Shown here: positions 8,904-17,300 of the stretch, in pieces | Position numbering within the stretch: position 1 is the stretch's first letter | How the letters are laid out: every line of letters starts with the position of its first letter | NCBI GenBank assembly: GCA_035528995.1 | Contig: DATKXO010000067.1 | Span: 1 to 33,514 of the forward strand | Origin: DATKXO01 sp035528995 | GTDB lineage: Bacteria > Planctomycetota > Phycisphaerae > UBA1845 | Direction of reading: 5' to 3' | DNA length: 33,514 bases | Notes under the pieces: generated by a model | Seen by the model: only the letters and a program-made list of their open reading frames with translations | Told to the model about the DNA's origin: nothing | Databases searched by the model: none | Translations under genes and position numbers: made by a program

Positions 8904-8937
8904 CGCCCCGCGCGCCTTGGAGAGGGCGCATGGGGCG
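8904..8937. terminator. Hairpin between convergent genes, possible two-way terminator
   Basis: CGCCCC (8904-8909) pairs with GGGGCG (8932-8937), and an inner GCGCC pairs with GGCGC around a loop TTGGAGAG-like sequence. It lies in the 88-nt gap between the ends of the NPCBM gene and the Cys-rich lipoprotein gene. There is no clear T-tract on either side, so the terminator reading rests on stem strength and position. Confidence 0.45.
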
Positions 8938-8964
8938 CTATCTTCGAGTGGGCCGTCGCTACGG

Positions 8965-9399
8965 CTACGCGGCCTTCTTCTTCTTGCACTGCCCCTTGCA
9001 CTGCCCCTCGCAGCCCAGCTTCTTGCACCGCTCCTGGCAAGTGAGCTGGTTCCATTTCTCGATGCAGTCCTTGCAGCAGAAGCCGACGGTCATGCCGCAG
9101 CAACTGGTGATGGCGACGCCGTCGGCGATCGGCTTGCCGCTTATGGGGCAGGTCTCGTTGACCGGCTTGCCGGCCACTTTGGCGCAGCACGGCTTGGTGC
9201 AGCCCTTGGGGCAGGCCTTGGCGCAGCACGGCTTGGCGCAACCTTTGGGGCAGGCCTTGCCGCACTTGGCCTGGCCGCACTGCCCGCCACACTTGCCCGG
9301 GCACTGCTGGCTGCAACCCACCGTCGCCGTCACAAACAGCACGGCCAGGGCAACGGCACAGACGGTCAACATCCCTCGGCGGCGAATCGGGCTACTCAT
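8965..9399 (-). CDS. Cys-rich lipoprotein with YHS/TRASH-like metal-binding domain
   Basis: 144 residues. The start is ATG at 9399 (MSSPIRRRG), chosen for GGAG 7 nt upstream and because it sits directly before the signal peptide; the frame stays open further upstream without support. The signal peptide ends at a lipobox-like TVGC (Cys29), slightly off consensus at -3. The mature part holds about 24 Cys in 116 residues: a block of CxxxC motifs including two tandem copies of KACPKGC(A/T)KPCC, then VNETCPISGKPI...CCGMTVGFCCKDCIEKW. That part resembles the YHS/TRASH-type metal-binding domains (CPISGKP...GFCC..C) of planctomycete secreted proteins. The Lys/Cys-rich tail ends CKGQCKKKKAA. Binding of a soft metal such as copper or zinc at the outer face of a membrane is inferred. 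It is a single gene with its own likely promoter at 9452-9479. Confidence 0.85.
   Translation of the reverse strand: MSSPIRRRGMLTVCAVALAVLFVTATVGCSQQCPGKCGGQCGQAKCGKACPKGCAKPCCAKACPKGCTKPCCAKVAGKPVNETCPISGKPIADGVAITSCCGMTVGFCCKDCIEKWNQLTCQERCKKLGCEGQCKGQCKKKKAA
9181..9258 (-). repeat. Two 39-bp tandem repeats in the Cys-rich lipoprotein gene
   Basis: Units 9181-9219 and 9220-9258 differ at only a few bases (both begin GGCGCAGCACGGCTTGG). Each encodes 13 residues of the KACPKGCxKPCCA type, so copies can be added or lost without shifting the frame. Confidence 0.85.
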
Positions 9400-9451
9400 G
9401 GACACTCTCCGGTAGCTGGTTCTCAGGTATCCCGGACGACGTACGGGCGCA

Positions 9452-9479
9452 TTAGAGCACATTCGCGCGCTCACGCAAA
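9452..9479 (-). promoter_or_regulatory. Probable sigma70-type promoter of the Cys-rich lipoprotein gene
   Basis: On the minus strand TTGCGT (9474-9479) and TCTAAT (9452-9457, five of six to TATAAT) are 16 nt apart. This would place the transcript start about 45 nt before the ATG at 9399. The -35 half is weak. Confidence 0.4.
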
Positions 9480-9814
9480 GCGAAGCACGCCGGCCGCTCG
9501 AGCCGCGGCAGCCGGCGCCCGCACGAGATACCTGGATCGGCCGATCGCCGCGGCACCTCGACGTCTGGATGAACTGCTCCGCCATTGGGGTCTACAGTGG
9601 TGTGTTTCCCCGGCCGCTCCCGCGTGTTTCGAGCGGGTGGACGATAATCTCCGTGCCTGACGGCACTACGCGGCGGCTTCAGTGTGGCTGTACAGACGGC
9701 GGCGGTCGAAGTTTCGTTCCGAGCGGACAAAGGCACCGCAGCCGGGGTGCTTATCGGGCCTGCGCCAGGTCTTTGGTGGACTCCAGAAAACGACCTTTTT
9801 TTGCGATTTAGGGC

Positions 9815-9842
9815 TTGTTTGGCGCCCCGGAAACGATAAACT
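9815..9842 (+). promoter_or_regulatory. Possible promoter of the PEP-CTERM gene
   Basis: TTGTTT (9815-9820) and TAAACT (9837-9842) are separated by 16 nt in the AT-richer part of the gap. The implied leader is about 140 nt. Both boxes are imperfect. Confidence 0.3.
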
Positions 9843-9988
9843 AGGCGGTTGAGGGAAGAGGCTGCACTCCACTTCACGGCGTACACGCCTCCTTGAGAGA
9901 GAGTCGAGTTCGTGGGTAGCTTGCGCGGCGCCTGTTGTGCGCAGCGGGAGGAGACGGAATTCTTGCTCGGTTCTGAAGGAGGATAGGA

Positions 9989-10798
9989 ATGATGAAAGGT
10001 CGAAGAATCACACTGATGGCGACGCTGGCCATGGTGCTCGCAGCGGCGTCAGCAAACGCAGCCATGTTGATGACCGACAACTTCAACTCGTACACCCTGG
10101 GGAATCTGGTTCCTCAGGACGCCTGGACGGCGCATAGCGGCGCAGGGACCGGGCCGGTGCAGGTCCTGCCGAACAGTCCGTGCTACTTCCCGCCCGAGGA
10201 ACCCGGGAACTTCATCCAGTTGGTGCCCGGCCAGGCGGAAGATGTCAACAAGCCCATCGGCAGCGAGATGGGTGCGGGCGACAAGTGGTACGCCGGGTTC
10301 TGTGTGCACATAGACGGCTTAAGCCCCGTTACAAAGTCTGACTACTTCGCACACTTCTTGCAGGGCACGACCCTATTCGCCGCCAAGATCGGTGTCACAC
10401 TCCCGGCGGCGGGTGGCGATTACAGGTTTTACCTGTGGCAGGGAAGTGGCAGCGGTCCTGGTACCGCCCTGTGGGCGACGGATTTCCAGTACTCAACGTG
10501 CCACCGGATCGTCACGGCCTATGACTATGACACCGGCGACGTTGAGATGTGGGTTGACCCGGTCCTGGCGTTGGGAGAAGACGGGAACCCCAGTGTTGAA
10601 GTCTTGGGCATCTATCCGGGCAACGAGATAATCGCTTATGCGTTTCGTCAGGGGAGCAACAATCCCGCGACTGAGGACGTCGACAACCTCCAGGTCGGTA
10701 CCACTTGGGGAGACGTTGCCGGTCCCTGTGTTCCCGAGCCGGGAACGCTGGCCCTGCTGCTGATCGGCGGTGTGTTGGCTGCCCGTCGTCGTCGCTAA
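9989..10798 (+). CDS. PEP-CTERM secreted protein
   Basis: 269 residues. A strong Shine-Dalgarno AAGGAGGA (9976-9983) precedes ATGATG; either ATG (9989 or 9992) is possible. The signal peptide ends ANA/AM at residue 24. The mature domain is beta-rich and begins MTDNFNSYTLG, with DKWYAGFCVHI and VDNLQVGTTWG, resembling the laminin-G/concanavalin-like secreted domains seen in planctomycete PEP-CTERM proteins; this fold call is tentative. The C-terminus is a textbook PEP-CTERM signal: VPEPGTLALLLIGG, a short hydrophobic helix, then an Arg cluster. By family knowledge such tails are recognised by exosortase (EpsH-type) and the protein is delivered to the cell surface or extracellular matrix. No exosortase gene is in the window. 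The gene stands alone, with hairpins following, and its middle part looks slightly less GC-rich than its neighbours. Confidence 0.92.
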   Translation: MMKGRRITLMATLAMVLAAASANAAMLMTDNFNSYTLGNLVPQDAWTAHSGAGTGPVQVLPNSPCYFPPEEPGNFIQLVPGQAEDVNKPIGSEMGAGDKWYAGFCVHIDGLSPVTKSDYFAHFLQGTTLFAAKIGVTLPAAGGDYRFYLWQGSGSGPGTALWATDFQYSTCHRIVTAYDYDTGDVEMWVDPVLALGEDGNPSVEVLGIYPGNEIIAYAFRQGSNNPATEDVDNLQVGTTWGDVAGPCVPEPGTLALLLIGGVLAARRRR

Positions 10799-10827
10799 GC
10801 GAGCGCGTACGCGCTCCTGCTAGCGAC
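10790..10827 (+). terminator. Palindrome overlapping the PEP-CTERM stop codon
   Basis: GAGCGCGTACGCGCTC (10801-10816) is a perfect 16-bp palindrome. It is extended outward by GTCGCTA on the left, overlapping the stop codon, and TAGCGAC on the right. No T-tract follows, so it may instead be an RNA-stabilising or binding element. Confidence 0.4.
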
Positions 10828-10852
10828 AAACGCAGGTTGATCCGATTTACAA

Positions 10853-10881
10853 ACCGGGCTGGCGCCTGGCGCCAGTCCGGT
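10853..10881 (+). terminator. Strong hairpin downstream of the PEP-CTERM gene
   Basis: ACCGGGCTGGCGC (10853-10865) pairs along its full 13 bp with GCGCCAGTCCGGT (10869-10881), one pair being a G-U wobble, around a CTG loop. The following TCTTGCT is only weakly T-rich. Confidence 0.55.
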
Positions 10882-10917
10882 CTTGCTATGCGCGGCGTGT
10901 AAGAGAGGCCTGCCGGC

Positions 10918-10941
10918 GGGCCCGGGGCTTCAGCCGGGTCC
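10918..10941 (-). terminator. Hairpin past the end of the HD-domain gene
   Basis: GGGCCCGG (10918-10925) pairs with CCGGGTCC (10934-10941), one pair a wobble, around an 8-nt loop. It lies about 50 nt beyond the stop of the minus-strand HD gene. There is no convincing T-tract. Confidence 0.3.
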
Positions 10942-10990
10942 AGTGTTCGCATGCGTAGCTGCCGGGCTTTGAAGCGTCGCGGTGGTCCGG

Positions 10991-11662
10991 TCAGGTGACC
11001 AGATCTTCTCCGCGGTGCTGGCGAGCGAGTTCGGCAAGGAAGTGGTCGGTCTCTTTCAGGCGTTCACGGGCCCTCACTCGGGCCGACTCGAAACGGAACG
11101 CGTTGATCCGGGTATTGAAGTAGCCGTATTCTTTCTTGCGCTTCCAGGTGTCGATGGCCGCCTCTATACCCTTGCCGTCCAACCCCTGGCGCCGCACGAT
11201 CTCCCAGAGCTGCAGCGGACCGACGTGATCCAGGTTGTCCGCGTCGTACAGGATTCGGGCCTCGGGGACCTCGCAGTCTCGCCGGGGATGATACCGAACG
11301 CAGTCAGCGGCCCGCCGCAGGAGCCCTGCCGGCAGCAGCTTGACCAACCGCTTTTCCATCAGAGTGGCGGCAAGCTCGCGCTGCACCTCGTTGGCGGCCC
11401 CGCACAGCATTTGGGCGCGAGAGATGATCCCTTCGCGCACCTGTATGATCCACCCGGCATCGTGATACAGGCAGGCGGCCAGAAGGACGTCCTGCTCAAC
11501 CCGGTCCTTGGGCACATCCGCCTGGCGGGTGAGCCAGTCGGCTACCTCACAGACCCGCCTGGAGTGCTCCCAGACGAGCACGTCATGGTGCCCCTGCCCC
11601 TGGTCATCGTCGATGACCAGGTCGGTCTGAGCACACGACCAGATCGGATCCTGCTGTGCCAT
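10991..11662 (-). CDS. HD-domain phosphohydrolase-like protein
   Basis: 223 residues, no signal peptide, so cytoplasmic. The HD metal-binding set is visible: H33 in VWEHS, H67-D68 in ACLYHDAGW, and an acidic D142 in YDADNLDHVG, with H125 in VRYHPRRD as a possible extra ligand. HD-domain proteins are metal-dependent phosphohydrolases acting on nucleotides or related phosphoesters; nothing here defines the substrate. The DADNLD motif resembles the YfbR/YedJ-like small HD proteins. No Shine-Dalgarno supports the ATG at 11662, so the start is uncertain. A gap of 311 nt separates it from mqnC upstream on the same strand; co-transcription is possible but unproven. A menaquinone-related role would rest on neighbourhood alone. 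Confidence 0.82.
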   Translation of the reverse strand: MAQQDPIWSCAQTDLVIDDDQGQGHHDVLVWEHSRRVCEVADWLTRQADVPKDRVEQDVLLAACLYHDAGWIIQVREGIISRAQMLCGAANEVQRELAATLMEKRLVKLLPAGLLRRAADCVRYHPRRDCEVPEARILYDADNLDHVGPLQLWEIVRRQGLDGKGIEAAIDTWKRKKEYGYFNTRINAFRFESARVRARERLKETDHFLAELARQHRGEDLVT

Positions 11663-11973
11663 GAGTACGCGATGGCGGACGTGGTGCCGGCCTTCCGCCT
11701 CCTAGTGGTCCCGTTTCCGCCTCCTGCCGCCGACCTGCCGCGCTGTGGCCCGACATGTCCAACGGGATCGCACAAGGGAGCCCGGTTCCGGCGATTCCCA
11801 CCCCGACCCGCCCGTGGATCAACCGGTCATGAAATGGCAGGCTTCTTGCGCCAGTGCGAGCCATTGAACAGCACCGCTGTCGGGTCGGGCCACTGGCCGA
11901 CGACCCATAACATCACTTGTAGCATCTGGGCCCGTTCGCTGCAAGAAGAATCACGATTCGGGCACCGGGGTGT
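11663..11973. other. 311-nt gap between mqnC and the HD-domain gene
   Basis: I see no gene, repeat or convincing promoter in it. A GACATGTC palindrome occurs near 11753-11760 but has no partner or context. The open frame that crosses it on the plus strand is antisense to both flanking genes and is not supported. Confidence 0.5.
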
Positions 11974-13146
11974 TTACCGGGCCGGTCCTTGCGTGTCGGG
12001 TGGGTCGTCGATCAGTTCGTAATAGCAGTTCCGCTGTCGCGGTTGCCAGCCTGCCTGCACAATCAGACGTCGGATGTCACCGGCGGTCAACTGATAAGTC
12101 GTTCCGGCGGCGGAGACTACATTCTCCTCCATCATGACCGAGCCCATGTCGTTGGCCCCGAAGTACAGTGCCAGTTGTCCGATCTTGGGGCCCTGGGTGA
12201 CCCAGCTTGCCTGGATGTTGACGATGTTGTCCAGGTAGATCCGCGACAAGGCCAACGTTCGCAGGTACTCATGAGCGCCGGCGAGCTTGAGGTGTCTGCC
12301 GTCGGGCAAGCCCGAGTAGTCGGGCTCGAATTGTTGCACGCGCCCCAGTGGTGTGTTTTCCGGCTGGAAGGTCCAGCAGATGAAGGCCGTGAATCCGCCG
12401 GTTTCGTCCTGCAACTCGCGGAACAGCCGCAGGTGCTCGATGCGTTCCTCGATGATCTCGATGTGACCGAACATCATGGTCGCGCTGGTGCGCATGCCGA
12501 TGCGATGCGCCTGGCGCATCACGTCGAGGTACTCGGCCGTGCGGGTCTTGCCGATCCCGATCTTGTCGCGCACCCGATCGGAAAGGATCTCGGCACCGCC
12601 GCCGGGGATGGTGTCCAGCCCGGCCTCCTGGAGCCGCAAGAGCACGTCGCGAACCGACATCCCGAAGATCCGGTGAAAGGCGAAGACCTCCGGCGGGCTG
12701 AAGGCGTGCACGTGGATCGACGGGTAGTGCTGCTTGACGAACCGCAGCAGATCGAGATACCAGTCGAAGGGGAGCACCTCGGCCGGCACCAGCCCACCCT
12801 GCATCAGGATCTGCGTCCCGCCGATGTCCAGCAGCTCGTCGATCTTGCGACCGATCTGATCGAACGTCAGGACGTACCCCTCGGGCAGGTCTCTTCGTCC
12901 GGTGTTCGTCCCCGGCGGGTCGGCCTTGAAGTTGCAGAAGATGCAGCGGGCCGTGCAGTAGTTGGCATAGTTGATGTTGCGGTCGATCACGAAGGTGCGG
13001 TAGGGCTCGGGGTGCAGGCCAAGCGTCACCTCGTGGGCCCGGCGCCCCAGTTCGTGGAGGGAGCATTCGGTGTAGAGTTCGAGGGCCTGCCGCTCGTCGA
13101 TCCGGGGCGTGGTGCGGGGCAACTCTCCTGGTGACACGGCGGTCAT
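11974..13146 (-). CDS. mqnC: Cyclic dehypoxanthinyl futalosine synthase (radical SAM)
   Basis: 390 residues from ATG at 13146, which overlaps the mqnA stop as ATGA; a longer frame upstream lies inside mqnA. It carries the radical-SAM cluster motif CTARCIFC (C64, C68, C71) after FVIDRNINYANY, the glycine-rich TQILMQGG, HVHAFSPPEV, and the family sequences IPGGGAEIL and TSATMMFGHIE. These are characteristic of MqnC, which converts dehypoxanthine futalosine to its cyclic form with S-adenosylmethionine in the futalosine route to menaquinone. Length matches the family. The partner mqnA lies directly upstream. The other futalosine genes (mqnB, mqnD, mqnE) are not in the window. Confidence 0.95.
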   Translation of the reverse strand: MTAVSPGELPRTTPRIDERQALELYTECSLHELGRRAHEVTLGLHPEPYRTFVIDRNINYANYCTARCIFCNFKADPPGTNTGRRDLPEGYVLTFDQIGRKIDELLDIGGTQILMQGGLVPAEVLPFDWYLDLLRFVKQHYPSIHVHAFSPPEVFAFHRIFGMSVRDVLLRLQEAGLDTIPGGGAEILSDRVRDKIGIGKTRTAEYLDVMRQAHRIGMRTSATMMFGHIEIIEERIEHLRLFRELQDETGGFTAFICWTFQPENTPLGRVQQFEPDYSGLPDGRHLKLAGAHEYLRTLALSRIYLDNIVNIQASWVTQGPKIGQLALYFGANDMGSVMMEENVVSAAGTTYQLTAGDIRRLIVQAGWQPRQRNCYYELIDDPPDTQGPAR

Positions 13147-13958
13147 GCGAACACCGACTGAGTCGGGCGCGGCACGATGCCCCATTTGGCGGCCAACTCG
13201 AGGAACAGCTCGAGTCCCGTGCGATGCCGGGGCGTGAGCTTGAAGGTCAGGAACTCGGTCAGGTAGCGGACGGCGATCTCGGTGGGCCAGCCCTTGGCCG
13301 GGCCTTGTTCGCGGGCGATGTCGGCGGCCCGGGCGACGCCGCGGTCGCGGGCCTTCTGCAACAACTGCGGCAACGGGCCGACGTCGTTGCCCACCCGTCT
13401 GGTCCAGGCGGCGAAGACGAAGGGCAGTCCGGTCAGGTTGCGCCAGGCTTCGCCCAGGTCGATCTCATGATCGAACCCCTGGGGGCGACGGGTCACGACC
13501 TTGTCGCCGATCAACAACACCGCTTCGTCCGCTGAGGGTGATGGCGGCTGATCGAGCTGCAACGGCCGAATCTGAAGCTGCGTCCCGTACATCTCGTTCC
13601 AGACCACCGCAGCCAGAGCGACGGACGTGTGCGAATCACCATCCACGCACAGATGAGTAATCTCCGCGGGGCGGACGCGCGAGAAGACGCGCACCGTCAG
13701 GGTCTCGCCGTCGCAGCCGATGCAGCCGTCGGAGACGATCTCCCATTCACCGGGATGGCGAGCCAGGTTGATCACCGGGGCCAGGGCAACGTCCACCCGG
13801 AGTGTGTCCAGCAGCTCGGGCAGACGCGAGGGCACGTCATAGGTCAACTCGATCCCGGGCGCGGCGTCGAGCCCCTCCACCAGCGGCCTGGCGTTGAGGA
13901 AGGAGACCACCCCCAGGCGTTTGGGCGGATCGAACGGTTTGTCCGCGTTCAACGTCAT
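13143..13958 (-). CDS. mqnA: Chorismate dehydratase, first step of futalosine menaquinone synthesis
   Basis: 271 residues from ATG at 13958 (MTLNADKPFDPP). It has the MqnA signatures RLGVVSFLNARPL, the periplasmic-binding-protein-like core RLPELLDTLRVDVALAPVINL, the SVALAAVVW segment and LLIGDKVV, and the length usual for the family. MqnA removes water from chorismate to give 3-[(1-carboxyvinyl)oxy]benzoate. The frame stays open far upstream to 14453, but that part does not look like protein and overlaps the promoter region. A GGGAG sequence sits only 2 nt before the ATG; a TTG two codons later would have better spacing, so the start could be off by two residues. It is first in an mqnA-mqnC operon with a likely promoter at 14079-14107. 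Confidence 0.93.
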   Translation of the reverse strand: MTLNADKPFDPPKRLGVVSFLNARPLVEGLDAAPGIELTYDVPSRLPELLDTLRVDVALAPVINLARHPGEWEIVSDGCIGCDGETLTVRVFSRVRPAEITHLCVDGDSHTSVALAAVVWNEMYGTQLQIRPLQLDQPPSPSADEAVLLIGDKVVTRRPQGFDHEIDLGEAWRNLTGLPFVFAAWTRRVGNDVGPLPQLLQKARDRGVARAADIAREQGPAKGWPTEIAVRYLTEFLTFKLTPRHRTGLELFLELAAKWGIVPRPTQSVFA

Positions 13959-14078
13959 CACTCCCGGGCGACCAGCGGCGGCGATCCGTTCGCCGGAATG
14001 ACGCGATCGCCCACTGTTCTGCGGGTTCACGGTCCGGCTGCGCGGTTCCGATGCGCCCGGACGTTGCAGAGCACAGCG

Positions 14079-14107
14079 ATTATAGGTTTGGCGGCACCGC
14101 GGTCCAA
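14079..14107 (-). promoter_or_regulatory. Probable sigma70-type promoter of mqnA-mqnC
   Basis: On the minus strand a perfect TATAAT (14079-14084) lies 17 nt after TTGGAC (14102-14107). The implied leader to the mqnA start is roughly 115 nt. Confidence 0.55.
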
Positions 14108-14317
14108 CCGCCCGGCACCGTCGCGACGAGGTGTCAGGGTTTTTGAAGAGACCGGACTGTCCAGAAGGGGAGTCTCGTGGCCGCACGGCTGCGGATGTGC
14201 AAAGTTGTCGTTGCTCCCTCGCGGGTCGGTACCATAAAGCGGCAGGCGACGAGTGAACACCACCGGCCGTCCAGGCGTCCAAGAGCACGACAGGCCGCAC
14301 CTCCCGAGCCGGGCAGA

Positions 14318-14347
14318 TTGGTTCGCTGCAGCGTGAAGCGATACAAT
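14318..14347 (+). promoter_or_regulatory. Probable promoter of the module B operon
   Basis: TTGGTT (14318-14323) and TACAAT (14342-14347) are separated by 18 nt, ending 42 nt before the start codon at 14390. No other equally good promoter was noticed in the gaps downstream. Confidence 0.5.
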
Positions 14348-14389
14348 TGATCGAGCGCCGGCGAGCCGTGAACCCTTTCAGGAGCATGC

Positions 14390-17300
14390 ATGACGCCTCG
14401 AAACACCATCCGGCGGCTGGGTGTGCCCGTTGTGCTGCTGGCGTTGTGCGCACCGCTGCCGCCCGAGGCGGCCGGCCAGGCTCGCCGCTGGAGCAGGTCC
14501 GACCAGGCCACCATCCAGCCGTCGCCCCCCCTGGATAACCTGATCAAACGTGCCGCCGAGGGCATCGAGCGACGGGACTGGAAGCTGGCCATCGACTCGC
14601 TGCAGCGCATCATCGATGACCCCCAGGGCGTGCTGGTGGAGCGATCCCCGCGGCTGTACGAATCGGCCCGCCGCTACGCCCAGCGCATGCTGGCCGGGCT
14701 GGAACCGCAGGGTCTCGGGGCCTACCGCGTCCTCTATGACGGCCGGGCGCGGGCGGCACTCGATGAGGCGGTCGAGCGGCACGATGCCGACGCTCTGGCC
14801 CGCGTCGTGGACCGGTACCTGCTCACCAGTTGTGGTGACAACGCGGCCGACCTGCTGGCGTCCTGGATGCTCGATGCCGGACGGCCGGCGGAAGCGCTGG
14901 CCCTGTTCGACCGGATCGAACTCCTCCGCCCGGACGCCGACGTGTCGTCCGAATCGATCGCGGCCCGCCGCGTTGTCGCCCATGCGATGTTGGGGCAGCC
15001 TCGTGCGGCCGAGACCGCGTTGCGGCAGGCGTCCGGGGCGCTCGACGCGCCGACGGCGGCCATGCTGGCCGAAATGATCGAAGCGTTCGCCGGGCGCGAA
15101 GACGACGGCCGGCGGCACGCTGGCGCTGCGCCCGCTCCGTTCTGGCCCGGCATGGCCAGCGGTGGTGAGCGCCAGGGCATCATGCCGGCCGTCAGCCCTT
15201 CGCTGCGCGAGGATATTTCCTGGCGACACCCGTTGCCGCACGCCCAGGCGAGCGATTGGCTCCGCTACCTGGAAGACCGCGAAACAGAGCCCGACCCGCC
15301 GGTCGTGCAGGCCGTCGTGGCCGACGATCGGCTGTTCATCAAGGGAGTGCAGCGCTGCGCCGCCATTGATCTGGAGAGCTTCGAGCCGCTGTGGCAATCC
15401 GAGCCCGAGGTCGAGGGGATTGCCGAGCGATACCTCCGCCTGCGGACCCAGGGTGCGCTGGCGTTCCAGCACGGGGACCTGTCGGCCGAAGGGTTCCTGC
15501 CGCCGCCCTCGTCCCAGCTTCTGCGACGCGACTACGTGGCCGGCTCACTGTCGGTGGTCGGCGACCTGTTGTTGAGCGTGGAGCGCAGCGGCCAAGGCGC
15601 GTACTTCGACGACGACGGCGTGTTCGTTCAGATCGGTGGGGCCCGCTTCCGGGTGGGGGGCGAGGGCGACGCGCCCAGCACGCGGGTGGGCAGCCGCCTG
15701 GTGGCCTACGACGTGGAGACCGGCGCGGTGCGCTGGCAGCGGGGGCGCACGACCGACGCCTCCGATCCGCTGCGGGCCGTAGAGTTCCTGGCAACACCGG
15801 TCGGGGTGAACGCCGAGTTGTGGGCGCCGGCTTTGATCCGCGAAGACCTCTATATCGTCGTGCTGGAACCGGCCACAGGCAAGCTGCTGCGACAGGTCCT
15901 GCTGTGCACGCCGGCGGAGGGAGGCTTGAAGCTACATGAGGCGCTGTGGCCGGCCGTCGCCGGCAGCACCGTCTACGTGCCGACGGGGCAGGGCCTGTTG
16001 TTCGCCATCAGCGTCAACGACTACACGCCGCTGTGGGCCGCCCGCTATCACCACGACGCCCCGACCTCCTGGCGACGCACCACGCCGCGCACGCGTTACT
16101 GGCTGAGCACGCCCCCCGTGGTCACCGGACCGTTGGTGCTGTTGGCCCCGACGGACAACGACACGCTCTGGGCCTTCGATCGGATCACCGGGGAGCTGCG
16201 CTGGTCGATCGACCGGGCGGACTGCCCCTGGGCCGACTACATCCTGGCCGCGAACACCGACCGCGTCTGGGTGGCCGGTGGGCGAGTCGGCTGTCTGTCC
16301 GTTGACACCGGAGAATGGCTGTGGACCAGCGAACCGCTCGAATCCACCGGCCGGGGCATCCTCAGCGGGTCGCTGGTCTACGTCCCCACCGTGGGCGGGT
16401 TGACGGCTTTGGACGCAGGAGACGGAACGCTCGTGTCTCGCACGCCACTACCGCCTGGAGATGACCCGCTGGGCAATTTGCTGGCCCTGCCGGGGGCGTT
16501 GATCAGCGTGGACACGACTCAAGTGCGCAAGTACCCGGACCTGGAGGCGGGGTATGCCCGGGCGGTCGCCCTGCATCGAGCTGATCCGACCGACGCGGCG
16601 GCCGCCATCCAACTCGCCCGTATGGAACTGCTGCGCGGTGCGCCGGACCGGGCGTTGGCGACGCTCGACGAAGCCCGGCCGGGGGATTCCGCTCGCGACC
16701 GGCGCCGGGCGGACCAGGCCACTCACCTGCGGGTGCGGGCGCTGATCGCGTTGGGCGACGGCGCGCCGACGCCGAAGCGGGCCGTGGAGTACCTGGAACG
16801 CGCGGTTGCCGCTGCCAACCGGGACGCGGACGTGCTCGATTCTACTCTGGGTCTGGGCCGACAACTGCGGCGTACCGGCCGATTCGAAGACGCCTACCGC
16901 ACGCTCTGGGCCCTTGGACGATCCGAGACCGCCGACCAGATGATCGGCGCCGAGCAGGGCGTGGAGCGCCAGGCCCGGCTGGTAATCTCCGAGCACCTGG
17001 CTCAGATCGAGGACGAGCTGCCGCCCGAGGGCCGCTCGCGGCTGATTCGCGAGGCGGCCGACGCGGTGGCCTCGGCGGTCGCGGACTTGCCCGACCGCGT
17101 GCAGCGGTCCTCGGCTGCGGACAGCCTGCGCGTCCTGGCTCGGACCGGGGCCCCCGGCGGCTGGGACCAGGCCGCCCTGATTGAACTGGCCGGTTGGCAG
17201 GCCCGCGACGGCAAGTACGAATCGGCCGAGCAGGATTTCCGCGCCGCCGTTCGGCTGGCCGGTACCCCGGAGTTGACCGTCAAGGCCCTGCTGAGCCTGG

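Larger units (their letters stand above)
9400..9988. other. 589-nt divergent intergenic region
   Basis: This separates the lipoprotein gene (-) from the PEP-CTERM gene (+). It contains the candidate promoters listed separately and an AT-richer stretch around 9785-9845 with a run of seven T at 9796-9802. Short open frames cross it on both strands, but none has a Shine-Dalgarno, a signal peptide or a recognisable protein pattern, so I call no gene here. Confidence 0.6.
13959..14389. other. 431-nt divergent promoter region between mqnA and the module B operon
   Basis: It holds back-to-back candidate promoters for mqnA (minus strand) and for the long operon starting at 14390 (plus strand), listed separately. 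No gene or repeat is apparent in it, although the mqnA frame happens to stay open across it. Confidence 0.6.

Noticed and set aside
9181..9258. CRISPR-like repeat
   Set aside because: The two units are directly adjacent with no spacers and encode a Cys-rich peptide repeat in frame.
9452..9886. Small frames in the lipoprotein/PEP-CTERM gap
   Set aside because: No ribosome site, no signal or domain pattern, and they overlap candidate promoters.
10982..13134. Long plus-strand frames (346 and 381 codons) across the HD gene and mqnC
   Set aside because: They are antisense to genes with intact catalytic motifs and start without a Shine-Dalgarno.
13959..14453. Upstream extension of mqnA by about 165 codons
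   Set aside because: The added sequence is unlike MqnA, covers the promoter region and even the start of the divergent operon; family length fits the ATG at 13958.
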